Assembly: GCA_032871835.1 (NCBI GenBank)
Contig: CM065298.1
Span: forward strand, 10,217,596-10,281,595
Reading direction: 5' to 3'
Length of the DNA stretch: 64,000 nt
From: Dipteronia dyeriana
Lineage: Eukaryota > Streptophyta > Magnoliopsida > Sapindales > Sapindaceae
Shown one piece after another: positions 1 through 10,129 of the stretch (position 1 is the first letter of the stretch; the number at the start of each line of letters is the position of its first letter). A model generated the notes under the pieces. The model ran no database searches, had not been told where the DNA came from, and saw only the letters and a list, made by a program, of their open reading frames with translations. Made by a program: the position numbers and the translations under genes.

Positions 1-34
1 CGAAATAAGCCAATCACCAATTGAGGACTTTACA
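1..34 (-). mobile_element. End of a SIRE-like copia LTR (cut by window edge)
   Basis: The first 34 bases match the last bases of the LTRs ending at 51731 and 56179, finishing in GGACTTTACA and followed by a pyrimidine-rich antisense polypurine tract. Read on the minus strand this is the start of a 3' LTR. The rest of the LTR lies left of the window. Confidence 0.75.
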
Positions 35-1099
35 ATCTCTCCCTTTGGCTATTTCGTGACAAAACCACCACTCACATTGATCCTTACAAAACAAAATAAA
101 CACCGGGAAGATATTCTACATTACAAAGAGATAAACATAAAAAAAAACTTCAAATCTTCAATCTCTTGTAGAACTATCAATCCTACACACAAAGCAAGCA
201 CAAATACACTTTCCAACCAAGTGCATGTGAGATGATTAAGTGAATATAAAACAAAAGCAATTGCATTCACTAATATGAGTATGACATCGTGAGATGCTCA
301 TGCAATGCTCCCCCTCAAGGGGTTACTCCCCCTACATGTAATCTCCCCCTCAAACAAGTACTACTCCCTTTAAAGCCCAACACATGCTACCACATGCTAC
401 TGCCCTAACATCACAAAGCTAGGTCAATGTACTCCCCGTTTTTTTCATGATATAGGCAAATAAGAAATCCCCAACCAGGTCACTCAAAGCAAAGAAAGCA
501 AGGAGCATACAAGATTGTGGCATAATTATATAAGCCACATTTATGCAACTCTATTAATATGGGAGAAACAAGGAGATTTATTTGAAGAAAATGTGTGAAT
601 CAAAAATGCTTTGCATACAAGACATGATGCATTCAAGTCCAAAAACAATGGTATTTGGCAAAGCAAATGACAAAGGTTTCCAATATAATTCAAACCAATT
701 TCACCATTTGTCATGAGAGAAGCAAGGATATAGAGTTCTTATAGATATCAAGTTTTAAAGGCACTATATCCAACTTTATAAGCTAACCATGGCATGAGCA
801 ACTTTGCACCCTATTTGATTTTTCTGGGAGGATACCCATATGATAATAGTCATGTTCAACTAATAAAGAAAAAGAGACATTGATGCAACATTTTAGTCTC
901 AATAGCTTTTTCACACAATATTTTGCATTCAACAATTGCAATCATCAGTTCAAGATTTATCATTTTTCATTAGCATGTCATTAAAGAATCATTATGCCAT
1001 GGAGATAATTATAGGTCATTCAGTATGTACTTCCTATGTAGATCTCCTAGTCCAAAAATGCATGCTTTAACATAAATATGACATGGATTGTAATCAAAG
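35..1099 (-). mobile_element. Internal remnant of SIRE-like copia element, left part
   Basis: This stretch aligns with 51732-52400, the 3' internal part of the gag-only element further right. Shared features are the polypurine tract next to the LTR, runs of CTCCCCCT, and the segment just before the gag C terminus. Positions 740-1099 have no counterpart that I can see. No open gag frame survives here. Tat-1 is inserted at 1100, and the same element resumes at 13258. Confidence 0.65.
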
Positions 1100-2198
1100 T
1101 GTTGACGGGAAATTTGCTCGGGATGAGAAATCCCTGTTAACACCCTCGAGACCACTACCACGAAAGTGATGGCCGGGGTCGGTACCGTTGGTTCCCGACC
1201 TGTTTAAGAGAGAGATGAGTGGCTGGAATGTAATAACAGTAAGAGGGAATTTTATTATTGATTTATTCAAGATACAAATAGCTCTCTAGTTTGCTCACAG
1301 TCTCTTAAAGGTGTATGGTGGTGGCAACTCGGTGCCTGTCAAATAGTGGAGATGAATGTGACTGTGTTCTGATTCTAGAATTTAGGTCCTCTTTCTATGT
1401 ATAAGTTTGTTGCTTACGATCTTTTTTCTTCTTTTTTTTTTGTCTCTTTTCGTTCTACCATGCTTGGCCTCTCATATATATCGTCCAAGTGGGTTTTTAG
1501 TTCACAGATAATCTACCATGATCTCATGAATCCGTTCCCTCCTTATCGGGCGGGATTCGTCATTTAAATTTAAATTGTTTCCGGATTCGATGTTATCGTT
1601 GACGAAGGTAAGTTTGTTCCCTTATTTGAATTAAACTCTTGACATGCATGCAAGTATTATGTGGAGATGATCCTGTGTGCACTCGTGACATGGATCTTCA
1701 TGGAGGTTATCCTGCCAACTGCCTGTTGCCCCATAGAGTGGGGTAGATCCCTGCTCTGGCTCTGTTCTTAGAAGCTTAAGATGGATTTTCCCTGACCCGT
1801 GGGGGATCGAGGTGCTCTTGTAGACCTTCCTATGAGGTAGCTGGGGTAGTGTGGATTTAGGCGTGATTCTTCCTTTATGCCCAGTAGGGACAGCGGGCTT
1901 CTGAAGAGGTTGGCGGGCTTCTTTCGAATGTCTCTTAAGCTTGGAGACTATCCTTGGCACTCACGGGATGGTTGTAGAGCTTGACCTCAAAGATGAGGTT
2001 CCCCGATAGATGGTCTGGAGGAAACCCAGGTTCCACTACTCTTGTAGGGACTCATCCTGGTCATGTCTGGATTGTCTTCTGGTAGCTTTGAAGCTGAGCC
2101 GGCCTTCCCTGTTCCTGCGGGGTGGCTTTATGGTCTTTCCCAGCTTTATGATTGTCGATTATGGGTGAAAAATTTCTCTTTGACTTTCACTATTAACA
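1100..2198 (-). repeat. 3' LTR of Tat-1
   Basis: This direct repeat of 12163-13257 starts TGTTGAC and ends TTAACA. On the minus strand it is the 3' LTR, since the polypurine tract abuts its right side. The end sequence on the minus strand (TGTTAATAGTG) is shared with Tat-2 and with the element at 16617-26031, placing the three in one LTR superfamily. Confidence 0.9.
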
Positions 2199-2213
2199 GA
2201 AGTCCCCTCAGAC
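2199..2213 (-). other. Polypurine tract of Tat-1
   Basis: The minus strand reads GTCTGAGGGGACTTC directly before the LTR. The same tract lies beside the LTRs of Tat-2 (31245-31256) and, in a weaker form, the pol-less element (23906-23919). It is the expected start site for plus-strand DNA synthesis. Confidence 0.75.
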
Positions 2214-3547
2214 TTGAACACCGGTGGTAGAGTTGGGGTTGGAGTCAGACTCCTTGTTTAAATGAGAAAGTTTTCCACCATAAAGATAATTAATTAGAGC
2301 GAAATTTTCTCATTAAATACTCAGTATTTTGAATTTGAAACTGAGTGTTATTCAAGAAAAAAACGACCGTAATACGGCTCCAGGTGATCTTTTCAAGGAA
2401 ATTGCCCATAAACCTCTATTTTAGCCCGGTCTGCCTATCATTTTCTTCATACTTCCTCAAATCTTCGAACTCTCAAATTTCTTCCTCTCTACTTTCTCTA
2501 CCTCTATCTTCCGTTTGCTTTCTCATCTCTCTTGCCCATCAATGTCGACTTCCATAGATAGTATTGATGCCTTGGTGGAGGGTTCCAGGGGCCCTAACCT
2601 AGCTCCTCTTAAGCGGGCGAGAGGGATTTCTAGCGATGAGGAATCTTCCACGCTCCGTCAGCGCCATCTTTCAAACATGAACGCTTCTATCGGCTCCGGC
2701 TTTTTGAACCAGCCTGACAATCCTCTGAACCTAGTCAACGAAGACTCTAACATCGGGGAGAGATTAGATACAGTCAGGGGGGCTCAAGTCACAGTGGCGG
2801 AGCTTTCTCCAGTGATAACCCTTTCTTTCAAACCCAGGGTCATCCTCGACTCTACTGTTGACCCTCAGTCGATCGGCCGTTTACGGGACAAGTATGGTAT
2901 TCCTGATACTGTTTCTTTAACTGTCCCCTATCAGAACTACAATGTTTTTAGCCCGCCCAAAGGTGTGCTCCCTATCCATGTCACGGCTTTTGAGAGTGGG
3001 GTAAGGGTCTTCCTTCACCCCACCCTTCGGCGGGCTCTCACTGCCCTTCAACTGACGCACGGCTTCTGGAGGTATCTAGTCAGCTTTCTGGTATTATGGA
3101 GGGAGCAATACGAGCTGAGTAACATTACCAGGGAGCAATACGAGCTGAGTAACGTTACCAGGGAGCCCAGGGCTGAGGTGATCGTCTTCCTTTTCCATAT
3201 CGGTAGCCTGGCAGGAGTCCCACAGAGCTAATTCTATGCCAAGGCCAAGAATATGCTTAATTTTATCATCCTCGGGGCATCAAAGAAGGGCCCCACTTGG
3301 AAAGAAGAATGGGAATTGATGAGAGGAGACTAGGGGAGCTCTGTCTTCATCGGTGTGTTTGAGCTCGAGGTTCCCACCGCCTTTAGTGACAAACCCACCT
3401 GGGGTTGGGATTTCTTACTCGATGAGTCTGAAACAGTGCTGAAGACCATCCTGGCTTGAAACTATTTGAACCTGAAGTTTCCAACCGCCGAACCCTTTGA
3501 TTCCTGTAAGGTAAATAGGTATCTACGAATATCGGGTGCTACCCCTT

Positions 3548-3625
3548 GTAAGTATCTCGGTCTGTCTTGTCATTTTGGTTCTTTCTTTTTTTATTTCTAA
3601 TGATCTTGATTTCTTTCTCTAACAG
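3548..3625 (+). other. Predicted intron 1 of the Tat-1 antisense gene
   Basis: A 78 bp segment from GTAAGT to CTCTAACAG with a pyrimidine-rich end. The homologous intron in Tat-2 (29840-29909, minus) has GTAAGT and AACAG at the same place, between SDATPR/SGATPC and VFVVAPASRE. The exons are more similar than the introns. Orientation is opposite to the genomic RNA, so splicing of that RNA would not remove it. Confidence 0.75.
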
Positions 3626-4156
3626 TGTTTGTTGTTGCACCAGCTTCTCGCGAAGCCCGACAAGTTGGGATACCTCCTCCTCCCTTCAGATTGTCCCCGG
3701 GAGCACTCTCAGCTATTCCAAAAAAGGAGGGATCAACCACTAAAGTAGCTGCCCCTTTCGCTCCTTCCTCATCTCCTTCCCAGGTGAAGTCCAATATTGC
3801 TCTTCTTGCTTCTCGGGCTGTAAAGGCTTTAAACCGAGGAGGAGGGTCTGCCTCCTGAGTTGTTGATATGTCCATTCCTGCCCCCTCCAGTAGTTGCTAC
3901 TCCAAACGATGCTCCCCGAGTCACCCTACCCCTCTCTACAGATCCGATTGTATCCCCGACAGTCGAGGTTCCCAGGGAACCTGATATAGATATTCCTGAG
4001 GCCACTCCTTCTCACCTCCACCAGCAATCGAGCTCTGCGGGTCAGAAAGAGGTTCTAAAGAAAGTTGTTGCATCCTGTCCAGGTGGCGGGCTTTCTAGGA
4101 TCAACGTGATGCCCATGGACATCTAGATCACCAAAGGGTCCGCCCTTCTAGCCAAG

Positions 4157-4226
4157 GTAATTGTCGCTTTTACTTCTTCATTAAACTGCTTGGCTTGTCA
4201 TTTTCTGACATGATTTTCCTTTACAG
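4157..4226 (+). other. Predicted intron 2 of the Tat-1 antisense gene
   Basis: A 70 bp segment from GTAATT to TTTACAG, between codons for SALLAK and AFKF. In Tat-2 the matching intron is 29228-29300 (minus), GTAGCC to TTTTGTAG, between SALLAE and AFKF. Same position, similar length, divergent interior. Confidence 0.72.
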
Positions 4227-5033
4227 GCTTTCAAGTTTCAGGTGGCCATAGGGCATCAAGTAGCCTTTCTCCGTGATCGAGCAGCAAAGGCTGAGGAAGA
4301 AGCCGAGTGAGCCATGAGGTTACTTGCGCGGGCTCAGACCCTATTCTAGAAGATAACCTCCAACCAACAAGGAATGAAGACGCAGCTAGCTGAGCTTCAA
4401 TGCGATCATGAGAGGCTGAAGCGGGCTCTTGATCAGGAGACTCTCCTGTCGAAGTGGCAGGCTAGCCAACGGGATAATGGGAGGGGAGAGGCGAATGCCC
4501 TTGATGTTGAGAACCAAAACTTACAGGCTCGAATTACCCAACTTTAAGCCGAAGTGGAAGCCTCTTTTAGCGATGGGTACTTCTATACTTATTATCAGGT
4601 TGCAGAGGCTCTTCCTCCCCTATTCGATCTCTCTAGCATCACTGGCTGGGATAGAGAAGATGTAAGGTCATGGGCTACGGAGATGTCACACCTCGAAACT
4701 GTTGAAGCTGGTCTTTCCGGGGAGGGTGCTGAGAAATAGTCGGAGGTGTCAGATCTGCCTCCTACTGTTCCAACGTTTCCAGTATCTGGTCCCAGCGAAT
4801 CCTCGAAGGGGGTTCTCAATGAGGAGCTAGAAGGAGGCCTTACTAAAGCCTGAGAGCCCCATGTAGTGCTCTCAGGAATAGAGTAAACATAACGCGGGAA
4901 TGTGCCTGAGTCGGTGACCAGCCTTCTTGATGCAGCTATCCAGGATGAGCCGCGATCAGAAAGGGGAGCAGAGGGCGAGGTTCATCATGTGAATGAGGAG
5001 GCTGGAGGTCCTCAAGAGGATGAAGAAACTTGA

Positions 5034-5539
5034 GTTCTCTCTCATGTAACCTATTTTGAATGCCCAAAAAAAGAGGGTGGGCATCTCATCTTCAACTGTG
5101 TTTGATATTTTATTAATTTTATTTTGTAGCCCGGAACCAAGAATTGGGCCCTCTTTGCTTGTTGTAGCCTTGTTGGGGGATAGGCTCCCTTACTTGATAA
5201 TAAAAATTTAATCTCATATCTAACTCTGGTTTGCATGTACTTGCTTGATCGTCCAAATTTTATATTGAAACGAGCTACCTTTGAGGCCCTATGCTAATGA
5301 AACTCCTAGCTCAACTTCTTCAGCTGATAATCCCCTTGTTTGATTATGGGTCTGCTGTAGTAAGTAACCTTGTATCAAGGAGAGCTAGTGAAATAACTGG
5401 AGCATTTAGAGTTTAAGTAAATTGAGACCTCCATCCCCGAGCTCTTTTAGGGAGGGAGGGAGGGGGGGTAGGCTATAGCCAGAGTAGAATATTAAGTAAA
5501 GACCTGTCTAGCCCCCTTCTTAGGCTCGAGATCAGGAGG
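5034..5539 (+). terminator. 3' flank of the antisense gene with AATAAA signals
   Basis: Noncoding spacer after the stop at 5031-5033. An AATAAA-type signal occurs near 5209, about 175 bases past the stop, within AT-rich sequence. This is a plausible polyadenylation region for the plus-strand transcript. I see no coding similarity here. Confidence 0.4.
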
Positions 5540-6060
5540 GCTTCCGTGCTTTCGAGCTCGATTCCTTCTTAGGGGGAACGGTGGCCTGACCAAAGCATCA
5601 GGAGGGCTATCTAGCTATTTTCTGGCCTTGAAATCTGGATGGTAGCTATGCTCTTACACTTAGATTCTTCTTGGGGGTGGTAGCCCGACCAAGGCATCAT
5701 GAGCGCTATCTAGCTATTTCCTGGTCTCGAGATCTGAATAGCAACTACGATTTTACACTCAGATCCTTCTTGGGGTGGTAGCCCAGCCAAGGCATCAAGA
5801 GTGCTATCTAGCTATTTCCTGGTCTCGAGATCTGGATGGCAACTATGCTCTTACACTCAGATCCTTTTTGGGGGTGGTAGCTCTACCAAGGCATCAGAAG
5901 CGCTATCTAGCTATTTCCTAGTCTCGAGACCTGGATGGAAACTATGCTTTTATACTCAGATCCTTTTTGGCGGGGGGTGGTGCCCTGTCGAGGCATCAAG
6001 AGTAGAGAAGGGGCTTCCCCGGCTTACCTCTGGTCTTGAGGTTATAATGTCGAAACTTCC
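5540..6060. repeat. ~100 bp tandem repeat between convergent genes of Tat-1
   Basis: Four to five copies of a unit of about 100 bp, with GCTATCTAGCTATTT recurring near 5605, 5705, 5803 and 5903, each followed by an AGATCC...GGTAGCC block. It lies between the 3' ends of the antisense gene (plus) and integrase (minus). Related arrays occur in inverted orientation in Tat-2 (27400-27720) and in the pol-less element (23040-23660), so the repeat is a family trait. Confidence 0.8.
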
Positions 6061-6209
6061 CATGTAGACCCAAAACATTGTAGGACATAGTTGAAGAAGG
6101 AGTAAATAGGAAAAGGCAAGCTTTATTGATATGGAAGATGGAGTATAATACTATCAGAAGAAAAAATAAAAGAAGCTAGTCGGAGGTCACCTGCTCTTGA
6201 GTCCCCTGT

Positions 6210-7360
6210 TCAAGGGTAGAATTTCCTTAGGTGATCTGCATTCCATGTATGGTCGACGAGTCGGCCATCCATATCCTCGAGCTTGTACACCCCATTATGG
6301 ATCACCATCTTTATTAGGTAGGGTTCTTCCCAGTTGAGCCCTATGACCCGTCTAACCTCTTTCTAGTATTCAACATCACTTTCCTGAGGATCAGATCCCC
6401 TTCTTTGAAGCTTCTAGTTTTAACCCTCTTGTTGAAGTACCTGGAAATCCTGCCTTGGTAGATTGCTACCTTTCAGCTATTCGATCTTGCTTTTCCTCCA
6501 GGAGATCCAAACTAGCTCGGAGCTTGCTTTCATTGCTCTCCGATTCGAATCGTTGGACTCTGAAGGAGGTCAATTTGTGCTTTATAGATAGGACTGCTTC
6601 AACCCCGAAGGCCAGCGAGTAGGGCATTTCCCCGGTAGCTGTTCTCTTTGTAATGCGTTAAGCCCAGAGGACCTCGGGAAGCTCCTCTACCCATCTGTCT
6701 TTCTTTTGTTGTAGCTTTTTCTTTAACAACTTCTTGATAGTTTTGTTTGTGGATTCCACGAAACCATTGGTCTTAGGGTGGGCTACCGAAGCAAATCGAA
6801 GGTCGATTCCTAAACCTTGGCAGAAATCTTTGAATCGGCCATTGTCGAACTGTTTTCTGAGGTCAGTTATGATAGCAAGAGGGGTTCTGAACCTGTAAAC
6901 TACATTGGTCTTGATGAACCTTATTGTGTTCTCTTCCGTTATCTGGGACAGTGGTCCGGTTTCAACCTATCTTGTAAAGTAATCAATCGATACAATAGCG
7001 TGCTTGGCCTGTCCCGGAGATGTAGAAAGTGGTCCAATCAAATCGACTCCCCACATAGCAAAGGGGTATGGCGAGCTAAGGGATGACAAACGTTCCGGAG
7101 GGAGGTGACTCAAGTTTGTGGCCTTTTGGCATAACTGGCATGTTTGCACCAAGTTCTTTGCATCTTGATGGATGGTCGGCTAGTAATATCCCATGCAGAG
7201 AACTTGATATGCCAAGGCCTCTCCACCAATATGGTTCCCGCATTCCCTGAAATGAACCTCTCTCAAAGCCCACTTGCCATCTTCAGGGTGTAGACATCGG
7301 AGCAGGGGAAGGGATTTTCCCCTTCGGTATAAATGCCCGTCCACCATACAATACCAGACC
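6210..7360 (-). pseudogene. Tat-1 integrase region
   Basis: The 3'-most pol domain, minus strand, ending at the TGA 6212-6210 after the codons for KFYP. The zinc-binding part is readable (NHIGGEALAYQV, then CQLCQKATNLSH). Next come the start of the catalytic core (PFAMWGVDLIGPLSTSP, ending IDYFTR) and a C-terminal module ahead of the stop. The same protein on the plus strand at 14288-15687 supports the boundaries. Several stops and shifts split the frame, so this is a dead copy. Its normal role is to insert the cDNA into the host chromosome. Confidence 0.82.
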
Positions 7361-7559
7361 GAGAGCCTTTTAACCCTCCTAGCTTGGTTGGGCTCTCCGG
7401 AAAGTTTCCCGTCCTGTAGATATTCTGCTACTGGATCCATCCAGCATGGCTGTCGGTCCAGGGTATAAGCTTCCTTACCAGTCATAATGCTAGGTAGGGG
7501 AGTTACTTGAATAGGGACTCCATGAGGTAGGGTCTGGCTATCAAAGGCAGCTATCTTGG

Positions 7560-7930
7560 CTAGGACATCAGCTTGATGATTTAGCTGTCGAGGTATCTGC
7601 TCGATTCTGAATCCTTTAAATCTAGTACAGAGTTGTTGCACCAGTTTCAGGTAAGCGATCATGTTATCCCCTTTGGCCTGATAATCCCCGGAAACTTGGT
7701 TAACCACAAGTGAAGAGTCACTCTTGATATTTAGGTAATCAACCCCGAGCTCTATGGCAGCTTTTATCTCAGCTAGCAGGGCTTTGTATTCCACTTCATT
7801 GTTCGTGGCTTTAAATTCGAACCTCAAATAATGGCAGCACTCAGTTCCTTCTGTGTCGATGAGGACTATGCATGCTCCTCCCCCGGATTGCCCGGAAGCT
7901 CAGTCAGTGTAGAGAATCTATGACTCGCAG
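7560..7930 (-). pseudogene. Second (archaeal-type) RNase H of Tat-1
   Basis: Readable on the minus strand as KATNNEVEYKALLAEIKAA, then IKSDSSLVVNQVSGDYQAKG, and IPRQLNHQADVLAKIA. This is the plant-type RNase H signature with the acidic residues E (VEY), D (SDS) and D (QAD) in order. It follows a separate RNase H at 8078-8467. Possession of both domains is characteristic of Tat-lineage elements. The first part of the domain (upstream of 7827) has an in-frame stop. Confidence 0.78.
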
Positions 7931-8077
7931 CCCTCCAACCAGTTGTCAGATTCTGGAATCTTCTCAAATGTGACATCTGTTATCGCGGGGGTTGCCTGTC
8001 CTGAAGGTATTGAAAGCTCAGCTACAAAGTCCTCTAGTGCTTGAGCTTTTATCGCGGTTCTAGACTTATACTTTAGA

Positions 8078-8467
8078 TTAAACTGGGTAAGCTCGGCCCA
8101 TAGAACCAGCCTTCTCTAAACATCCGGCCTTCGCAAGAACTGACAGAGGGGTTGGTCCATCACTACTGCTATTGAATGAGCATGAAAGTAAGGATGGAGT
8201 TTTCTTACCGAGGTCACCAAGGCATAAGCGAGCTTCTCCAACAGAGTATAGTTCTTTTTGGGTTTGGTTAGAGCGACTCACATAATAGATAGGTCGTTGG
8301 ATCCTATCCCTGCATTCCTTGACCAAGGCCTCACTCACAGCGGTTTCTGAAACGGCCAAGTATATTTGGAGCTCTTCTCCAGGATTTGGCTTGACCAGCA
8401 GTGGAGAGCTGGTTAGGTATATTTTCAAAGCTTGGAAAGCTCGTTCGCTCTCCTGATCCCACTTCAT
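8078..8467 (-). pseudogene. First RNase H domain of Tat-1
   Basis: Minus-strand frame beginning MKWDQESERAFQALKIYLTS and continuing LQIYLAVSETAVSEALVKE and RPIYYVSRSNQTQKELYSV, the connection plus RNase H of a gypsy pol. The frame shifts after the LYSV block: downstream codons for a typical LALVT region read in another frame. It follows the reverse transcriptase directly. Confidence 0.78.
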
Positions 8468-8479
8468 GTTTCTTCCTTA

Positions 8480-9350
8480 CTTGATAGCTTTGAAGAATGG
8501 TAGGCACTTATCGGTAGACCGGGAGATAAACCTGTTGAGTGCTGCTACCTGACCGGTCAAGGCTTGAACCTGTTTAAGAGATGCGGGGGATTATAGATCC
8601 AGGATAGCCATGAATTTTTTTGGGTTAGCCTCTATGCCTCTCTCGTGGACCATGAAGCCCAGAAATTTCCCCGTAGTTACTCTAAAGGCGCATTTGGAAG
8701 GGTTCAACCTCATCTTGTTTTCCTATAGGATCATGAAGGTCCTACGAAGGTCGTCCAGGTGTCCTTCCGAGGTTGAAGATTTAGTGATCGTGTCGTCGAT
8801 GTACACCTCTATCGACCTTCCAATTTTTGTCTTGAAAGATGATCTGTGACAGCTGGGAGGGGTTAACTAACCGCTGGTAAGTAGCTCCAACATTTTTGAG
8901 CCCGAAGGGTATCACCTTATAGCAATACATGCCTTACGCTGTGATAAAGCTGGTCTTTTCTTGGTCTGCGGGATGTATCATAATCTAATTGTAGCCGGAA
9001 AATGCATCCATGAAGCTTAGGAGTTATTCCCAGAGGTAGAATCGACCAGCTGATCAATTTTTGGTAGAGGAGAACTGTCCTTCGGGCATGCTCTGTTGAG
9101 GTCGGTGTAGTCCACGCACATGAGCCACTTCCCTTTCGCCTTCGTGACCATGACCACGTTAGCAAGCCATTCGGGGTAACGGGCTTCTCGAATGAAGCTT
9201 GCCTGGGTGAGTTTATCCACCTCTTCTTGAACCACCATATTTCTTTCAGTGTTGAAGTGGCACCTTTTCTGTTTGACGGGCTTGAAGGTCGGATCCACCG
9301 CCAGTCGATGTGCTGCTAATGTCATTGGGATCCCCGGCATCTCCGTATGA
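8480..9350 (-). pseudogene. Tat-1 reverse transcriptase
   Basis: Minus-strand RT. Blocks in order: CHFNTERNMVVQEEVDKL, YPEWLANVVMVTKAKGKW, CVDYTDLNRACPKDS, PLPKIDQLVDST, FMDAFSGYN, PADQEKTSF, IPFGLKNVGATYQRLVN, and the catalytic EVYIDDTITKS with YIDD at 8803-8792. Stops and at least two frameshifts (near 9030 and before YIDD) inactivate it. A 31 bp stretch at 8835-8865 is foreign to this place and identical to one at 10114-10144 near protease; it replaces the usual KMF residues after QRLVN. Confidence 0.88.
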
Positions 9351-9352
9351 GT

Positions 9353-10120
9353 CTAGGAAAAAATATCGTTGAATTCCGTGAAGAGCCTAATCAAACCTTC
9401 TTTCATTCTTGGCTCAAGGGTAGGTCCGATCTTGAAAACCTTCGAGGGATCACTTAGTCGAACAGGAATGTCCCCTAACTTATCAACCGGATAGCCACTG
9501 GCCCATTCCCTTCTCGGTTCTTCCATGTCGAGCACCACAAGGCCTTCTTCATGATAATCGATGGAGCCCGTATCTTCCAGGTTTAGTGCAGAGGTTATCC
9601 CGCCTTGGATAGTCGTTACTTGGGTGAGCTGTTTAGCTAGAGCTGCTAGGTTAGTTGACACTGCATAGCATTTCCTAGCCGCTTGCTGATCACCTTGAAC
9701 TTCCCCCACTTTGTCCCCTATCGGGAACTTCAGGACATTGTGGTAAATAGAGAGAACCCCTTTCAAGGAAAACATCAATGGCTTCCCTAATATTGCATAG
9801 TAAGCCGATGAGGTGTTCACCACTACGAAGTCGATCACGATGTTTTGCTGGAGAGGTGCGGCTTCGATGATCGCTGGTAGGATTTTTAATCCTACGGGTG
9901 TAATGGAGTCACAGTGAACCCATATAATAGAGTAGTGCAGCTGTTGTAGCACCATGGCTTCAAGTTTAGTTTTTCCAAGATGCCTTTGAACAGAACGTCG
10001 ACGCTACTACCTGTGTCGACAAGCACGCGGTGCACCATGAAGTTGGCAATTTGTACTGTGATAACCATGGGGTCATCATGTTGCTGCACAGTGTTGTAGA
10101 CGTCAGCTTCAGTAAAGATG
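9353..10120 (-). pseudogene. Tat-1 aspartic protease and linker to RT
   Basis: Contains VLVDTGSSVDVLF, the DTG active-site signature (codons at 10017-10003, minus strand), followed by IIEAAPLQQNIVIDFVVV and YYAILGKPLM, the usual plant gypsy protease flank. The frame changes between the DTG block and the remainder near 9960. The protease would process the polyprotein in the particle. It lies between the gag zinc-knuckle region and RT, the expected order. Confidence 0.8.
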
Positions 10121-10129
10121 ATCTGTGAC

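Larger units (their letters stand above)
2542..5033 (+). pseudogene. Antisense gene of Tat-1 (aORF), three exons, decayed
   Basis: A plus-strand gene opposite to gag-pol. The start is the ATG at 2542 (MSTSIDSIDALVEGS), because Tat-2 has the matching start at 30890. Exons are 2542-3547, 3626-4156 and 4227-5033, about 780 codons. Exon 1 holds a conserved block (PKGVLPIHVTAFESGVR, then FWRYLVSFLVLWREQ) resembling the plant 'putative gypsy-type transposon' domain. Exon 2 is proline/serine rich with APASREARQ and SCPGGGLSR motifs. Exon 3 looks coiled coil (AELQCDHERLKRALDQE) with an acidic tail ending EEAGGPQEDEET. In-frame stops (3229-3231, others in exons 1 and 3) and a frameshift in exon 2 break it. 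The 30 bp at 3101-3130 is duplicated in tandem. The function of this family is unknown; related antisense ORFs are known in Tat elements. Confidence 0.8.
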
